Shown here: piece by piece, positions 9,341 through 19,904 of the stretch
How positions within the stretch are numbered: position 1 is the stretch's first letter
Layout: each line of letters starts with the position of its first letter
Source of the DNA: Oceanobacillus jordanicus
GTDB taxonomy: Bacteria > Bacillota > Bacilli > Bacillales > Amphibacillaceae
Direction of reading: 5' to 3'
Assembly: GCF_022095695.1 (NCBI RefSeq)
Contig: NZ_JAIFZM010000014.1
Location: 1-64,000, forward strand
DNA: 64,000 nt
The notes under the pieces: generated by a model
Told to the model about the DNA's origin: nothing
The model's database searches: none
The model's input: the letters and a program-made list of their open reading frames with translations, nothing else
Program-made: the position numbers and the translations under genes

Positions 9341-9687
9341 ATGTGTTAGAAAATGAAAAAATTGCTTGCTGGATGCTGGTTTGTGCAATTCTCAAGGGTA
9401 GGTATATTTAGTGAATGGAAGTCAAGATGAGTTGAGTTTCCGTTATCACAAATAATTTAACCTAACCACTACGTTTTTAAACAGACTCTATGTCTTTGCT
9501 TTACACCTGTTCAAGTAGATATTAATACAGATTTCGTTCTGAAATATAACAGTTTCTATTTATGGATTTGTATTACTTAATGGTGGGATTCGCTTATATG
9601 GGAAGGGTCGAGAAGGTTTCTTCAAAAGCTATCCTTTTTTCAGTATTGCCTTGGAGAATACTCAGCTTGCTAAGCAAAACAAAGTGT

Positions 9688-9716
9688 TTGACCAAATAGA
9701 CATTTTAGGCTAGTAT
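9688..9716 (+). promoter_or_regulatory. Candidate sigma-A promoter for pdhABCD
   Basis: TTGACC (5/6), 17 bases, TAGTAT (4/6). It would give a leader of about 190 bases before pdhA containing the hairpin at 9813-9838. Confidence 0.4.
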
Positions 9717-9812
9717 TTAATTATAATAATTATTGTACTAATAAATGTCATGGCCCAACTGTAACAGTTTGAAAGATAAATTAAACATAAGATTATAAGA
9801 AAATGAAAAAGG

Positions 9813-9847
9813 GTACAAGATTATTAGTTAATTTGTACAGTTTTTTT
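9813..9847 (+). terminator. Terminator-like hairpin in the pdhA leader
   Basis: Arms GTACAA (9813-9818) and TTGTAC (9833-9838) with an extra ATT/AAT pairing inside, followed by a T-rich run (9841-9847). It lies between the candidate promoter and pdhA, so it could attenuate transcription, or end read-through from upstream. Weak stem. Confidence 0.4.
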
Positions 9848-9910
9848 ATGTTTTGGGTAGGCTAGTAAGGACAATATTATTTAAAAAGGATATAAGAAAG
9901 GAAGAGGTGA

Positions 9911-10999
<1,089 letters not shown>

Positions 11000-11002
11000 A
11001 TC

Positions 11003-11980
11003 ATGGCACAAATGACAATGATTCAAGCAATCACTGATGCAATGCGTACAGAACTTAAAAACGACGAGAATGTGCTTGTATTTGGTGAAGATGTTGGTCA
11101 AAATGGTGGTGTGTTCCGTGCCACTGAAGGGTTGCAGGATGAGTTCGGAGAAGAACGTGTATTTGACACCCCACTAGCTGAGTCAGGTATCGGTGGATTA
11201 GCTGTAGGTCTTGCGCTTGAAGGCTTCCGTCCAGTACCAGAGATCCAGTTCTTCGGCTTCGTATATGAAGTAATGGATTCAATTAGTGGACAGCTTGCTC
11301 GTATGCGTTACCGTTCAGGCGGACACCATACTGCACCTGTAACAATTCGTTCACCATTTGGTGGCGGTGTACACACACCAGAATTGCATGCCGATTCTTT
11401 AGAAGGTCTAATCGCCCAACAACCAGGGATTAAAGTGGTTATTCCATCTAATCCATACGATGCGAAAGGTCTACTAATTTCAGCAATTCGTGATAACGAC
11501 CCTGTATTGTTCCTAGAGCATATGAAACTATATCGTTCTTTCCGTGAAGAAGTTCCGGAAGAGGAATATACAGTAGAGATTGGTAAAGCAGAAGTGAAAC
11601 GTGAAGGAACAGATGTTACACTAATTTCTTACGGAGCAATGGTACATGCTTCTCTTAAAGCAGCTGAAGAACTTGAAAAAGATGGCGTTTCTGCAGAAGT
11701 AATTGATTTGAGAACTGTTTCTCCAATCGATATTGATACAATCATCGAATCCGTTAAGAAAACAAATCACGTAGTAGTAGTACAGGAAGCACAACGCCAA
11801 GCTGGTGTGAGTGCTAATGTAGTAGCTGAAATACAGGAAAGAGCAATTCTACATCTTGAAGCTCCTGTATTGCGTGTTACAGCGCCAGATACAGTATACT
11901 CCTTCTCAGCAGCAGAAGAAGTTTGGTTACCTAACCATAATGACATCGTAGAAAAAGTAAACACTGTATTGAATTTCTAA
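11003..11980 (+). CDS. pdhB: Pyruvate dehydrogenase E1 beta
   Basis: The 325-residue beta chain that completes the E1 heterotetramer and its ThDP site. Typical features: [16 protein letters not shown] near 29-44, [19 protein letters not shown], and a C-terminal transketolase-like domain with LRTVSPID around 235. Length is identical to B. subtilis PdhB as I recall. It starts three bases after pdhA, with its AAGGAG box inside the end of that gene, so translation is probably coupled for equal amounts of the two chains. Confidence 0.96.
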   Translation: MAQMTMIQAITDAMRTELKNDENVLVFGEDVGQNGGVFRATEGLQDEFGEERVFDTPLAESGIGGLAVGLALEGFRPVPEIQFFGFVYEVMDSISGQLARMRYRSGGHHTAPVTIRSPFGGGVHTPELHADSLEGLIAQQPGIKVVIPSNPYDAKGLLISAIRDNDPVLFLEHMKLYRSFREEVPEEEYTVEIGKAEVKREGTDVTLISYGAMVHASLKAAEELEKDGVSAEVIDLRTVSPIDIDTIIESVKKTNHVVVVQEAQRQAGVSANVVAEIQERAILHLEAPVLRVTAPDTVYSFSAAEEVWLPNHNDIVEKVNTVLNF

Positions 11981-12004
11981 ATAAGTGAACAGGAGGTAGT
12001 TATA

Positions 12005-13258
12005 ATGGCATATGATTTCAAATTGCCGGATATCGGTGAAGGTATTCACGAAGGTGAAATAGTTAAATGGTTTGTTAGTGTAGATGACGAAGTAAAAGAA
12101 GATGATGTGCTTTGTGAAGTACAGAACGATAAAGCAGTTGTAGAAATACCTTCTCCTGTAGAAGGTAAAGTAACAAAACTTCATGTTGAAGAAGGAACTG
12201 TAGCTGTAGTTGGCGATAAACTAATTACATTTGATGCAGAAGGCTATGAATCTTCTGATGATGAGGAATCAGCTGAAGAAGAAGCGCCAAAAGAAGAGAA
12301 AAAAGAAACTGCTAAATCAGATGAGAAAGAGGAAAGCAGTGACAAACGTATTATTGCCATGCCTTCAGTAAGAAAGCATGCGCGTGATAATGACGTTAAT
12401 ATTACAGAAGTAACAGGTTCTGGGAAAAACGGTCGCGTTCTAAAAGAGGATATTGATCAATATCTAAATGGTGATCAGCCGTCTGCTCAATCTGAGGCTC
12501 CAGCTGCTTCTGAAAAAGCAGAAAAACCTGCAACACAGGCAGCACCAGAGGGTGAATACCCAGAAACTCGTGAAGCAATGAGCGGTATTCGTAAGTCAAT
12601 TGCAAAAGCGATGGTTAATTCCAAAACAAAAGCACCTCATGTTACACTAATGGATGAGGTTGACGTTACAGAACTTGTTGCACATCGTAAGAAATTCAAA
12701 GCTGTTGCAGCAGAGCAAGAAATTAAATTAACTTATTTACCATATGTTGCAAAAGCGCTTGTTTCAGCATCTAAGAAGTTCCCTATCTTGAACTCTTATA
12801 TAGATGAGAACACAAACGAGATTGTACAGAAGCATTATTACAACATCGGTATTGCGGCAGACACAGAAAAAGGCTTGTTAGTACCAGTTGTGAAGAATGC
12901 TGACCGTAAGTCAATCTTCGCCATTTCACAAGAAATTAATGAACTTGGTGCAAAAGCTCGTAATGGTAAACTTGCTCCTGATGAAATGAAAGGTGCTTCT
13001 AATACAATTTCTAATATTGGTTCAGCTGGTGGACAATGGTTCACTCCAGTTCTAAACTATCCAGAAGCGATTATTCTTGGAATTGGTCGTATTGCTGAAA
13101 AACCAGTAGTAAAAGATGGAGAAATTGTTGTTGCACCTGTACTTGCATTATCATTAAGCTTTGACCATCGTATTGTTGATGGAGCAACAGCACAGTTGGC
13201 TCTAAATCAAATCAAACGATTGCTAAGCGATCCACAATTAATTATGATGGAGGCGTAA
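12005..13258 (+). CDS. pdhC: Dihydrolipoamide acetyltransferase (E2)
   Basis: A 417-residue E2 core protein. Domain order: one lipoyl domain (1-80) with the modified lysine K43 in QNDKAVVE, an acidic E/K-rich linker, a peripheral-subunit-binding domain (~118-153, [10 protein letters not shown]...GRVLKEDI), an A/P/E-rich linker, and the catalytic domain (~190-417) with H388 and D392 in DHRIVDG. It transfers acetyl groups to CoA and forms the structural core of the complex. One lipoyl domain is usual for Bacillus E2. A clear AGGAGG box precedes ATG 12005; the gene sits 24 bases after pdhB. Confidence 0.96.
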   Translation: MAYDFKLPDIGEGIHEGEIVKWFVSVDDEVKEDDVLCEVQNDKAVVEIPSPVEGKVTKLHVEEGTVAVVGDKLITFDAEGYESSDDEESAEEEAPKEEKKETAKSDEKEESSDKRIIAMPSVRKHARDNDVNITEVTGSGKNGRVLKEDIDQYLNGDQPSAQSEAPAASEKAEKPATQAAPEGEYPETREAMSGIRKSIAKAMVNSKTKAPHVTLMDEVDVTELVAHRKKFKAVAAEQEIKLTYLPYVAKALVSASKKFPILNSYIDENTNEIVQKHYYNIGIAADTEKGLLVPVVKNADRKSIFAISQEINELGAKARNGKLAPDEMKGASNTISNIGSAGGQWFTPVLNYPEAIILGIGRIAEKPVVKDGEIVVAPVLALSLSFDHRIVDGATAQLALNQIKRLLSDPQLIMMEA

Positions 13259-13261
13259 ATT

Positions 13262-14671
13262 ATGGTAGTAGGAGATTTCCCGATTGAACTAGACACACTA
13301 GTAGTTGGAGCAGGACCTGGTGGCTATGTAGCTGCCATCCGTGCTGCTCAGCTAGGCCAAAAAGTTACCATAGTAGATAAAGGAGCTCTTGGTGGAGTTT
13401 GCTTAAACGTTGGATGTATTCCTTCGAAGGCTCTAATCCAAGCTGGACATCTTACAGAGCATGCTCATGGTACCGAAGAACTTGGTATTAAAACAGAGAA
13501 CGTAACGGTTGATTTTTCAAAAGTTCAAGAATGGAAGGGCAGTGTAGTAAACAAGCTGACTTCTGGTGTTGAAGGACTTTTAAAAGGAAACAAAGTAGAC
13601 ATTCTTAATGGTGAAGTGTATTTCGTTGACAAAAATACAGCTAAAGTAATGGATGAGAAAAACTCTCAAACATATACATTCAATAACTGTATTATTGCAA
13701 CTGGTTCAACACCAATTGAAATTCCTAGCTTCAAATTCTCTGATCGTGTACTGGATTCTACTGGTGCACTAAATCTTAAAGAGATTCCTAAGAAAATGGT
13801 AGTAATTGGTGGAGGTTACATTGGTACTGAATTAGGTACTGCTTATGCTAACTTCGGTACTGAAGTTACAGTCCTAGAAGGAACAAAAGATATTCTTGGT
13901 GGATTTGAAAAACAAATGACGCAAGTAGTTAAAAAACGCTTGAAAAAGAAAAATGTTTCTATCATCACGGAGGCTATGGCTAAAGGTGTAGAAGAAACAA
14001 AAGATGGCGTAACTATTTCTTATGAAGTGAATGGTAAAGAAGAGAAAATCGATGCAGATTACGTACTCGTAACTGTAGGACGTCGCCCTAATACGCAGGA
14101 GCTTGGTCTTGAGCAAGTGGGTATTGAAATGGACGACCGTGGCCTTGTGCAAATTGATAAGCAATGCCGTACAAATGTTGAAAATATTTATGCGATTGGT
14201 GATATCGTTCCAGGTATGCCGCTTGCCCATAAAGCGTCTTACGAAGGAAAAATTGCTGCAGAAGCTATCAGTGGAGAAAAAGCTGAAATCGATTATATCG
14301 GAATGCCAGCTGTTGTATTCTCTGATCCAGAATTAGCTTCAGTTGGTCTAACTGAACAAGAAGCAAAAGATGCGGGCTATAAAGTTAAAGCTGCTAAGTT
14401 CCCATTTGCAGCAAATGGCCGTGCGCTTTCACTAAATGATAGTGATGGCTTCATGAAGCTTATTACAAGAGAAGAAGATGGACTTGTAATCGGAGCACAA
14501 ATAGCTGGTCCGAATGCAAGTGACATGATTGCTGAAGTTGGCCTAGCAATTGAAGCAGGAATGACTGCCGAAGATATTGCACTAACTATTCATGCACATC
14601 CAAGCTTAGGTGAAATAACTATGGAAGCTGCAGAGCTTGCAATGGGAACACCAATTCATATGATGAAATAA
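13262..14671 (+). CDS. pdhD: Dihydrolipoamide dehydrogenase (E3)
   Basis: A 469-residue flavoprotein that reoxidises the E2 dihydrolipoyl group with NAD+. FAD-binding GAGPGG lies near 17-22, the redox disulfide is C47-LNVG-C52, the NAD-binding GGGYIG is near 183, the second FAD motif YAIGDI is near 310, and the dimer-interface catalytic HAHPSLGE is near 445. It starts three bases after pdhC. In Bacillus the same E3 also serves 2-oxoglutarate dehydrogenase. The operon ends at the strong terminator 14710-14753. Confidence 0.96.
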   Translation: MVVGDFPIELDTLVVGAGPGGYVAAIRAAQLGQKVTIVDKGALGGVCLNVGCIPSKALIQAGHLTEHAHGTEELGIKTENVTVDFSKVQEWKGSVVNKLTSGVEGLLKGNKVDILNGEVYFVDKNTAKVMDEKNSQTYTFNNCIIATGSTPIEIPSFKFSDRVLDSTGALNLKEIPKKMVVIGGGYIGTELGTAYANFGTEVTVLEGTKDILGGFEKQMTQVVKKRLKKKNVSIITEAMAKGVEETKDGVTISYEVNGKEEKIDADYVLVTVGRRPNTQELGLEQVGIEMDDRGLVQIDKQCRTNVENIYAIGDIVPGMPLAHKASYEGKIAAEAISGEKAEIDYIGMPAVVFSDPELASVGLTEQEAKDAGYKVKAAKFPFAANGRALSLNDSDGFMKLITREEDGLVIGAQIAGPNASDMIAEVGLAIEAGMTAEDIALTIHAHPSLGEITMEAAELAMGTPIHMMK

Positions 14672-14709
14672 TAAGGATCTTGCGTAGACACTACGTAGGC
14701 TAAAAAGAG

Positions 14710-14753
14710 GGCTGCCTCAGAAGTCGATATACGGCTTCTGAGGCAGCCTTTTT
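14710..14753 (+). terminator. Rho-independent terminator of the pdh operon
   Basis: Perfect 14-bp stem, arms 14710-14723 and 14735-14748 (GGCTGCCTCAGAAG/CTTCTGAGGCAGCC), followed by T's. Confidence 0.9.
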
Positions 14754-15063
14754 ATTATTATGGCTTCTAGTATATTCATCCCCTTGTATAGCTCTCAATT
14801 AGCCGATAATGGCTGTTTATTGCGATAGTAACTGATCAGTTAGAGCAGCTAGCCTTAGAAGAAACCTGGTGAAACTATCATCTCTGTGAAGCTATACTAC
14901 CATTTCCAGTCATGATGCTTGTTTAACCCCAAATAAAAGCCGAATGGCGATTCGAAGCTTATGTGGGTATTCCCAACAGGTTTCGATACCATTCGGCTAT
15001 ATATTGCTTATAAGGTGAGATTAACAGCTAGTTACTAGTATAAAAGAAGAGGGAAGAAGTTTC
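14754..15063. other. Intergenic stretch between pdh terminator and repeat A1
   Basis: No gene is seen. It contains a 10-bp hairpin with arms 14938-14947 and 14989-14998 (AGCCGAATGG/CCATTCGGCT) that has no T run and no obvious client gene, lying 65 bases from repeat copy A1. Confidence 0.5.
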
Positions 15064-15222
15064 TTTATCCCGGTGCAACCGGCCGTATGACTCCCACTTC
15101 AAAACATGAAGCGAAACAGTGATGTTTAATTGGGAGTAAACGGTCGATAACAACCCGATTCGTTCCACTAACAATCAGTGGGGGAAGAACGAAAATCCCC
15201 ACTGATTGCAGTTTCACTTTAT
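15064..15222 (-). repeat. Dispersed repeat family A, copy 1
   Basis: A ~158-bp element, read on the minus strand, starting at the TAA stop of the betaine carrier gene (15219-15221). The 5' part forms a perfect hairpin (CAATCAGTGGGG/CCCCACTGATTG). The 3' part folds as a longer interrupted hairpin with ACTCCCA/TGGGAGT and AAACAT/ATGTTT pairings. Nearly the same sequence recurs at 24782, 40842 and 49185. No open frame of note. Its function is unknown. Confidence 0.85.
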
Positions 15223-16742
15223 CTCTTCTTAGTAAAGTCAATATCCTTTGCTTCCGCTCTAAATGACTTGATTAAGGAGGCTACAACCAAGATCATGATT
15301 ATTGAGAAAGGAAAGGCTGCTATAATGGAAGCAGTTTGTAAGGCTTCTAGTCCACCTTGCCATAAGAGTACTGCCGCCGCACTAGACTGCAATAGACCCC
15401 ATATGAACTTCACAATATTTGGTGGGTATAGGCTGCCATTTGTTGTCTGCATTCCTAATACAAATGTTGCTGAATCTGCTGATGTTATAAAGAAAGTTGT
15501 GATCAGCAAAATAGCGATGATGGTCATAACCGTGGCAAAAGGGTAATGTTGTAATACAGAGAATAATGCTGCCTCTGTACCAATAGCATTTACATCTGCT
15601 TGGATATTTGCATTTTGGAAAAACTCTAAGTTTATGGCTGATCCTCCAAAAACAGTGAACCAAAGTGCACCAAAGATAGTTGGGACTAACAGCACACCGA
15701 GAACAAACTCTCTGATAGTTCTCCCACGAGATACACGTGCAATAAACGTACCCACAAAAGGCGCCCAAGAAATCCACCATGCCCAATAGAAAATGGTCCA
15801 ACCATTGATCCAAGTTGTATTGTCTTCGTTGAATGGTGTCATTCGAAAGCTCATGCTTGGAAGGTTTTGAATATAGTTACCTAATGTGTTAGTAAATAGA
15901 TTTAATATATACGTTGTCGGTCCTGCGAATAACAAGAATACCATCAATAAGAAAGCTAGAATTAAGTTAGCATTACTTAAATACTTAATCCCTTTATTTA
16001 AGCCAGTCATGGCCGAAGTCATATAAAGTACTGTAACGATCCCAATTATAATTAATTGAAGCGATATAGATTGCTCCATACCAGTTAAAAAGCTTAAACC
16101 GCCGCTAATTTGGATTGCACCAAACCCTAGCGATGTTGCTACACCGAATACTGTAGCAAAGACTACGATAAAGTCGACAAGCGTTCCCCACTTTCCACGG
16201 ATGCGTTCACCAAATAGTGGTTCTAAAATGGCACTTACTACCCCTGGAGATTGCTTACGGAATTTGAAATAAGCAAGGGCTAAAGCAATGGTTGCATAAA
16301 TTGCCCATGGGTGGAATCCCCAATGGAAGAAGCTATACTGTAACGCCGTTTTTGCAGCATCACTTGTCTCCGCATCCCCAAATGGTGGTTCATGGAAATG
16401 TGATAATGGTTCTGCTGCACCCCAGAATACAAGTCCAATCCCCATACCTGCACTAAATAACATAGCAAACCAAGTGAGGTATCCGTATTCAGGTTTATCT
16501 CCAGGCCGTCCTAGTTTTATATTTCCATATTTTGAAAAGATTAAATAGATAGCGAAGATGAGAAAGCCTGTTGCGGTGAGTAGATAGAACCAACCAAAAG
16601 TCTCGACAAGGTAACTTTGGATAATACTTGTTATATTGTCGAGATTTGCAGTGGGTAGCATACTTTGTGGAATAATTCCCCATATTATAAATAATACTGT
16701 GACAATTGCGGATATCCAAAAAACATTCGATACTTTTTTCAT
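15219..16742 (-). CDS. opuD: BCCT-family glycine betaine transporter
   Basis: A 507-residue membrane protein with 12 predicted segments of the betaine/choline/carnitine transporter family. The aromatic betaine-binding stretch WTIFYWAWWISWAPFVG lies near residue 310, followed by the family signature FIARVSRGRTIREFVLG. Length is close to B. subtilis OpuD (512). It would import compatible solutes with sodium for osmoprotection. I start at ATG 16742 behind AGAGAGGGGA; the open frame extends 16 residues further without a better site. The stop codon lies inside repeat A1. Choline or carnitine as substrate cannot be excluded. Confidence 0.88.
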   Translation of the reverse strand: MKKVSNVFWISAIVTVLFIIWGIIPQSMLPTANLDNITSIIQSYLVETFGWFYLLTATGFLIFAIYLIFSKYGNIKLGRPGDKPEYGYLTWFAMLFSAGMGIGLVFWGAAEPLSHFHEPPFGDAETSDAAKTALQYSFFHWGFHPWAIYATIALALAYFKFRKQSPGVVSAILEPLFGERIRGKWGTLVDFIVVFATVFGVATSLGFGAIQISGGLSFLTGMEQSISLQLIIIGIVTVLYMTSAMTGLNKGIKYLSNANLILAFLLMVFLLFAGPTTYILNLFTNTLGNYIQNLPSMSFRMTPFNEDNTTWINGWTIFYWAWWISWAPFVGTFIARVSRGRTIREFVLGVLLVPTIFGALWFTVFGGSAINLEFFQNANIQADVNAIGTEAALFSVLQHYPFATVMTIIAILLITTFFITSADSATFVLGMQTTNGSLYPPNIVKFIWGLLQSSAAAVLLWQGGLEALQTASIIAAFPFSIIMILVVASLIKSFRAEAKDIDFTKKR

Positions 16743-16927
16743 ATTTTCCCCTCTCTTATATTTTTTTAAATAATAATTATGTAGGCACACAATTAAGTAT
16801 TAAAACACATTCCTTAATATCCTTCAAACCTAAACATAATATTCCCTAAAAGAAAAATTATAGTCGACTTTACGTTATACCCTTTAACTGGGGGATGAAA
16901 CACAAAATAACCGGAAAGAGAAAAGAA

Positions 16928-16957
16928 TTGTAATGGCCTGATTTAATACTTTATAAT
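16928..16957 (+). promoter_or_regulatory. Sigma-A promoter for the deacetylase lipoprotein gene
   Basis: TTGTAA, 18 bases, TATAAT (perfect -10), ending 35 bases before ATG 16993. Confidence 0.55.
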
Positions 16958-16992
16958 AGAGTAATCAAAATAGTTCAGCAGGAGGGTACATA

Positions 16993-17892
16993 ATGCGACA
17001 TATTATAATAGGAATTTTATTCGTTTCTTTTCTTTTTTTAGCGGCTTGTAACGATAGTCAAGAAACCAGTAATGAATCTGGAAATGGGGACCAAGAGGAG
17101 AATAGTAAGCAAGAGCAGGAAGGTAACAATCAAGAAGACAATAGTAAAGAGGAAGAGGATACAGAGGATGAGTCAACCGCGAAAACAGAAGAGCAGGAAG
17201 AAATAGTAAAGGAACCAATTTATAAAGTAGATTCCGAGACATCTTCTATCGTCCCGCTTGACGATAGCGGAGATACAAATGAGAAAGTAGTTTTATTAAC
17301 AATTGATGATGTACCAGATAAAAATGCAATTAAAATGGCAGAAACCTTAAAGGAGCATAATGCTAGTGCCATCTTTTTTGTGAATGGTCACTTTATTGAG
17401 ACGGAGGAAGGCGCAGAAAAATTGAAAAAAATTCACGAGATGGGTTTTCCTATTGGGAACCATACTTATAGCCATCCTGACCTTTCCACTTTGTCAGAAG
17501 AGGAACAGACAGAGGAAATTGTTAGTGTAAGTGATCGAATTGAGGAGATCGTTGGAGAACGTCCTACCTTTTTCCGTGCCCCTCATGGGATAAACACTGA
17601 TCATTCTCAAATGGTAGTCAAAGAGGAAGGGATGACTCAAATGAATTGGACATATGGGTATGATTATTTCAAACCGTATGAGGATGTGGAGAAAATAAAG
17701 CAGGCCATGATTTCTGGAGAGGGACCGGAAGCTGGTGTCGACTATTCTCTGTTAAAACCAGGTGCAAATCTGCTCATGCATGATAGAGATTGGACGTCTG
17801 AAGCATTAGGGGATATTATCGAAGGACTTCGTGACAAAGGCTATGAAATGGTAGATCCAGACTTAATCCAAACAGAAAAGAATACAAATTAA
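16993..17892 (+). CDS. Polysaccharide deacetylase-family lipoprotein
   Basis: A 299-residue exported protein: signal MRHIIIGILF.., lipobox LAAC with C19, then a low-complexity acidic linker (~20-75, E/Q/N/D-rich) that could span the wall, then a NodB deacetylase domain (~95-290). Motif 1 is LTIDD (usually TFDD), keeping both aspartates; motif 2 is NHTYSHPDL with two metal histidines; motif 3 is FRAPHG. Catalytic residues therefore look complete, so activity on peptidoglycan or another N-acetylated glycan is likely. Single gene with its own promoter and a terminator at 17901-17940. I cannot name an orthologue. Confidence 0.85.
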   Translation: MRHIIIGILFVSFLFLAACNDSQETSNESGNGDQEENSKQEQEGNNQEDNSKEEEDTEDESTAKTEEQEEIVKEPIYKVDSETSSIVPLDDSGDTNEKVVLLTIDDVPDKNAIKMAETLKEHNASAIFFVNGHFIETEEGAEKLKKIHEMGFPIGNHTYSHPDLSTLSEEEQTEEIVSVSDRIEEIVGERPTFFRAPHGINTDHSQMVVKEEGMTQMNWTYGYDYFKPYEDVEKIKQAMISGEGPEAGVDYSLLKPGANLLMHDRDWTSEALGDIIEGLRDKGYEMVDPDLIQTEKNTN

Positions 17893-17900
17893 ACATTTAG

Positions 17901-17940
17901 CAGGTTACCAGAAAGGTTGGTAACCTGTATTTATATTTTT
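17901..17940 (+). terminator. Terminator after the deacetylase gene
   Basis: Arms 17901-17910 and 17918-17927 (CAGGTTACCA/TGGTAACCTG), followed by a T-rich stretch. Confidence 0.7.
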
Positions 17941-18051
17941 TGAAAATTGCCCAACTTGAGGAAATGAATTTATTGTCCTTTCAGGAGAAAAAGATACAAA
18001 TCTAAATATTCTTATTAGTTAAATCTTTTAATTATTACATACTAATTAGGC

Positions 18052-18080
18052 TTGATAAATTAATTGTGACATATTATAAT
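18052..18080 (+). promoter_or_regulatory. SR1 promoter
   Basis: TTGATA (5/6), 17 bases, TATAAT (6/6): the best sigma-A promoter seen in the window. Predicted start near 18087. Confidence 0.75.
18065..18075 (+). promoter_or_regulatory. Candidate CcpN operator in the SR1 promoter
   Basis: TGTGACATATT fits the CcpN consensus TRTGHYATAYW (as I recall it from the B. subtilis gapB, pckA and sr1 promoters) at every position. It lies in the spacer and touches the -10 box, so binding would interfere with polymerase. CcpN represses these promoters on glycolytic carbon sources. Confidence 0.55.
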
Positions 18081-18122
18081 TAAATTGTTACACAACATTT
18101 AATTGGAGAGGGAGCTGATCCT

Positions 18123-18227
18123 ATGGGTACAATTATTTGTCAGGATTGTCAGGAGATTATTGAACACTTTGAAGGGGAAAAAGTAACAACACTGTATGGC
18201 ACATGCCAAGGATGTAACGCAGAATAA
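18123..18227 (+). CDS. sr1P: GapA-binding peptide SR1P
   Basis: A 34-residue peptide starting MGTIICQDCQ, with two CxxC pairs (C6/C9 and C28/C31) and the central HFEGEKVTTLYG block typical of SR1P. The paired cysteines suggest zinc binding. In B. subtilis SR1P binds the glycolytic GAPDH GapA, stabilises gapA mRNA and promotes the GapA-RNase J1 interaction. The start has a GGAGAGGGAG box. It lacks the short C-terminal extension of the 39-residue B. subtilis peptide. Confidence 0.85.
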   Translation: MGTIICQDCQEIIEHFEGEKVTTLYGTCQGCNAE

Positions 18228-18274
18228 AAAGAAAGCGCATACTTATTTAAGGATTGCTTATTAAATAATACAGA

Positions 18275-18303
18275 CCCGCATACTAATGTATGCGGGTTTT
18301 TTT
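18275..18303. terminator. SR1 terminator, shared with speA end
   Basis: Arms 18275-18283 and 18288-18296 (CCCGCATAC/GTATGCGGG), then a run of seven T's on the plus strand overlapping the speA stop codon. Confidence 0.85.
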
Positions 18304-19774
18304 AATTAAATGCTTTGTATTCTTTTATCACTCGGATAGTCTCAAGTGTTTCATCTTGTAGCCCTTGAACAGGTAAACCGGCATCGATATTTTTCCATAT
18401 ATAGGCAATATTCTCATCGGTAATAATTTCTCCAGGGATAAAAATAGGTATGCCTGGTGGGTACACCATAATAGATTCAGCACTTATTCTGCCAGCAGCC
18501 TCTGAAAATGGAATAAGTTCGGTTTCAGAATAAAAAGCATCGCGTGGTGCTAAAGCTAATAATGGAATGTCCGGAATCGTAACCTTGACTTCGTTTTTTG
18601 AAGATAAAGGAAGCATCGATTTTTCTAATTCTTGAAGCGCTGAAATTAACTTTTCTATCGTCTGTTCGGAGTCTCCGGGTGTAATAATACATAGAACATT
18701 ATATAGATCTGATAGTTCTACCTCTATATTATGAGTCTTCCTTAGCCATACCTCCGCATCATACCCTGTGATTCCAAGATCCTTCACAGAGATAATTAAT
18801 TTGGTTGGGTCAAAACTGAACGCTGCTTCCGTACCTAGAATTTCTTTCCCTGTACAATATATATATTGCAGTTCATTAATAGACTTTCTAGCCTTATTTG
18901 CCATACCGATGGCTCGATTGATCTGCGAATGACCCATTGTGGCTAATTGCTTTCTTGCTGTATCGAGAGATGCCATTAATAGGTAGGAAGTGGACGTTGT
19001 TGTTAACATAGAAAGTATTGTCTGGACACGTTCATGGGAAATTCGATTCCCTTGTAAATTAAGTACAGAACTCTGCGTTAATGAGCCACCTAATTTATGC
19101 ACACTTGTGGCTGCAATATCAGCCCCAGCCTGCATCGCAGAAAGCGGAAGGCTCTGATGGAAGTGGATGTGGACTCCATGTGCTTCATCCACTAGCACAG
19201 GTATTTCGTAATAATGAGCAATTTCTACAATGGACTCTAGGTCTGCTGCAACACCGAAGTACGTAGGATTAATTACGAGAACTGCTTTTGCATCTGGATG
19301 TGCTTCCAGCGCATGTTTTACTGCTCGCGGTGTAATACCATGAGAAATACCGAGTATAGGGTCTAATTCAGGGTGAATGAAAACAGGTACAGCGCCAGAA
19401 AATATAATTGCTGACGTCACAGATTTATGAACATTCCTGGGAACAATTATTTTATCCCCTGGACTGCACACGCTCATAACCATAGTCATAATGGCCCCAC
19501 TAGTCCCTTGAACAGAAAAGAAGGTATAGTCAGCGCCAAATGCATCTGCTGCTAACTCTTGCGCTTCTTTTATAATACTGTTTGGATGATGAAGGTCATC
19601 AAGTGGTTCTATATTAATTAAATCCATTTTGAAGGCATTATCACCAAGAAAGGAGCGAAAAGCTGGCTCCGCTGCGTTACCTTGCTTGTGGCCAGGAATA
19701 TGGAATTGTGTTGGATGTTTCTCAATATGTTCTAATAACCCAGTAAATAGTGGGGTTCTTGTCTGATCTTTCAC
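18302..19774 (-). CDS. speA: Arginine decarboxylase
   Basis: A 490-residue PLP-dependent decarboxylase of the Orn/Lys/Arg fold III group that makes agmatine for polyamines. The N-terminal TPLFTGL..FHIPGHKQG, the PLP site SVHKLGGS with K227, and DEAHGVH are present. I choose GTG 19774, which has a GAGGTG box seven bases upstream; the ATG at 19789 itself overlaps that box. The resulting length equals B. subtilis SpeA (490). It is convergent with SR1, and the two share the terminator region, so antisense overlap at the 3' ends is possible. Lysine or ornithine as substrate is less likely. Confidence 0.92.
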   Translation of the reverse strand: MKDQTRTPLFTGLLEHIEKHPTQFHIPGHKQGNAAEPAFRSFLGDNAFKMDLINIEPLDDLHHPNSIIKEAQELAADAFGADYTFFSVQGTSGAIMTMVMSVCSPGDKIIVPRNVHKSVTSAIIFSGAVPVFIHPELDPILGISHGITPRAVKHALEAHPDAKAVLVINPTYFGVAADLESIVEIAHYYEIPVLVDEAHGVHIHFHQSLPLSAMQAGADIAATSVHKLGGSLTQSSVLNLQGNRISHERVQTILSMLTTTSTSYLLMASLDTARKQLATMGHSQINRAIGMANKARKSINELQYIYCTGKEILGTEAAFSFDPTKLIISVKDLGITGYDAEVWLRKTHNIEVELSDLYNVLCIITPGDSEQTIEKLISALQELEKSMLPLSSKNEVKVTIPDIPLLALAPRDAFYSETELIPFSEAAGRISAESIMVYPPGIPIFIPGEIITDENIAYIWKNIDAGLPVQGLQDETLETIRVIKEYKAFN

Positions 19775-19904
19775 AGGGGTGCACCTCATTTTAAAATAAA
19801 ATAGCTAACGTATTATAGCAAATTTACCTGTTAAATACTAGCTTCGTTTTCTTTCACAGTGCCATGTAAGTAATGGTAGTATAAAAAGTATATAAGGAAA
19901 GGGG

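Larger units (their letters stand above)
18087..18303 (+). ncRNA. sr1: SR1 dual-function regulatory RNA
   Basis: Between a near-consensus promoter and a strong terminator lies a transcript of about 215 bases encoding the SR1P peptide. Position next to speA and downstream of pdhD, length near the 205 bases of B. subtilis SR1, and the peptide all identify it. In B. subtilis SR1 base-pairs with ahrC mRNA to block translation of the arginine regulator and separately encodes SR1P. Whether the ahrC pairing region is conserved here cannot be judged without the ahrC sequence. Confidence 0.8.

Noticed and set aside
9599-9700. 33-codon frame upstream of pdhA
   Set aside because: The ribosome binding site is modest, it ends inside the candidate pdh promoter, and no family is recognised.
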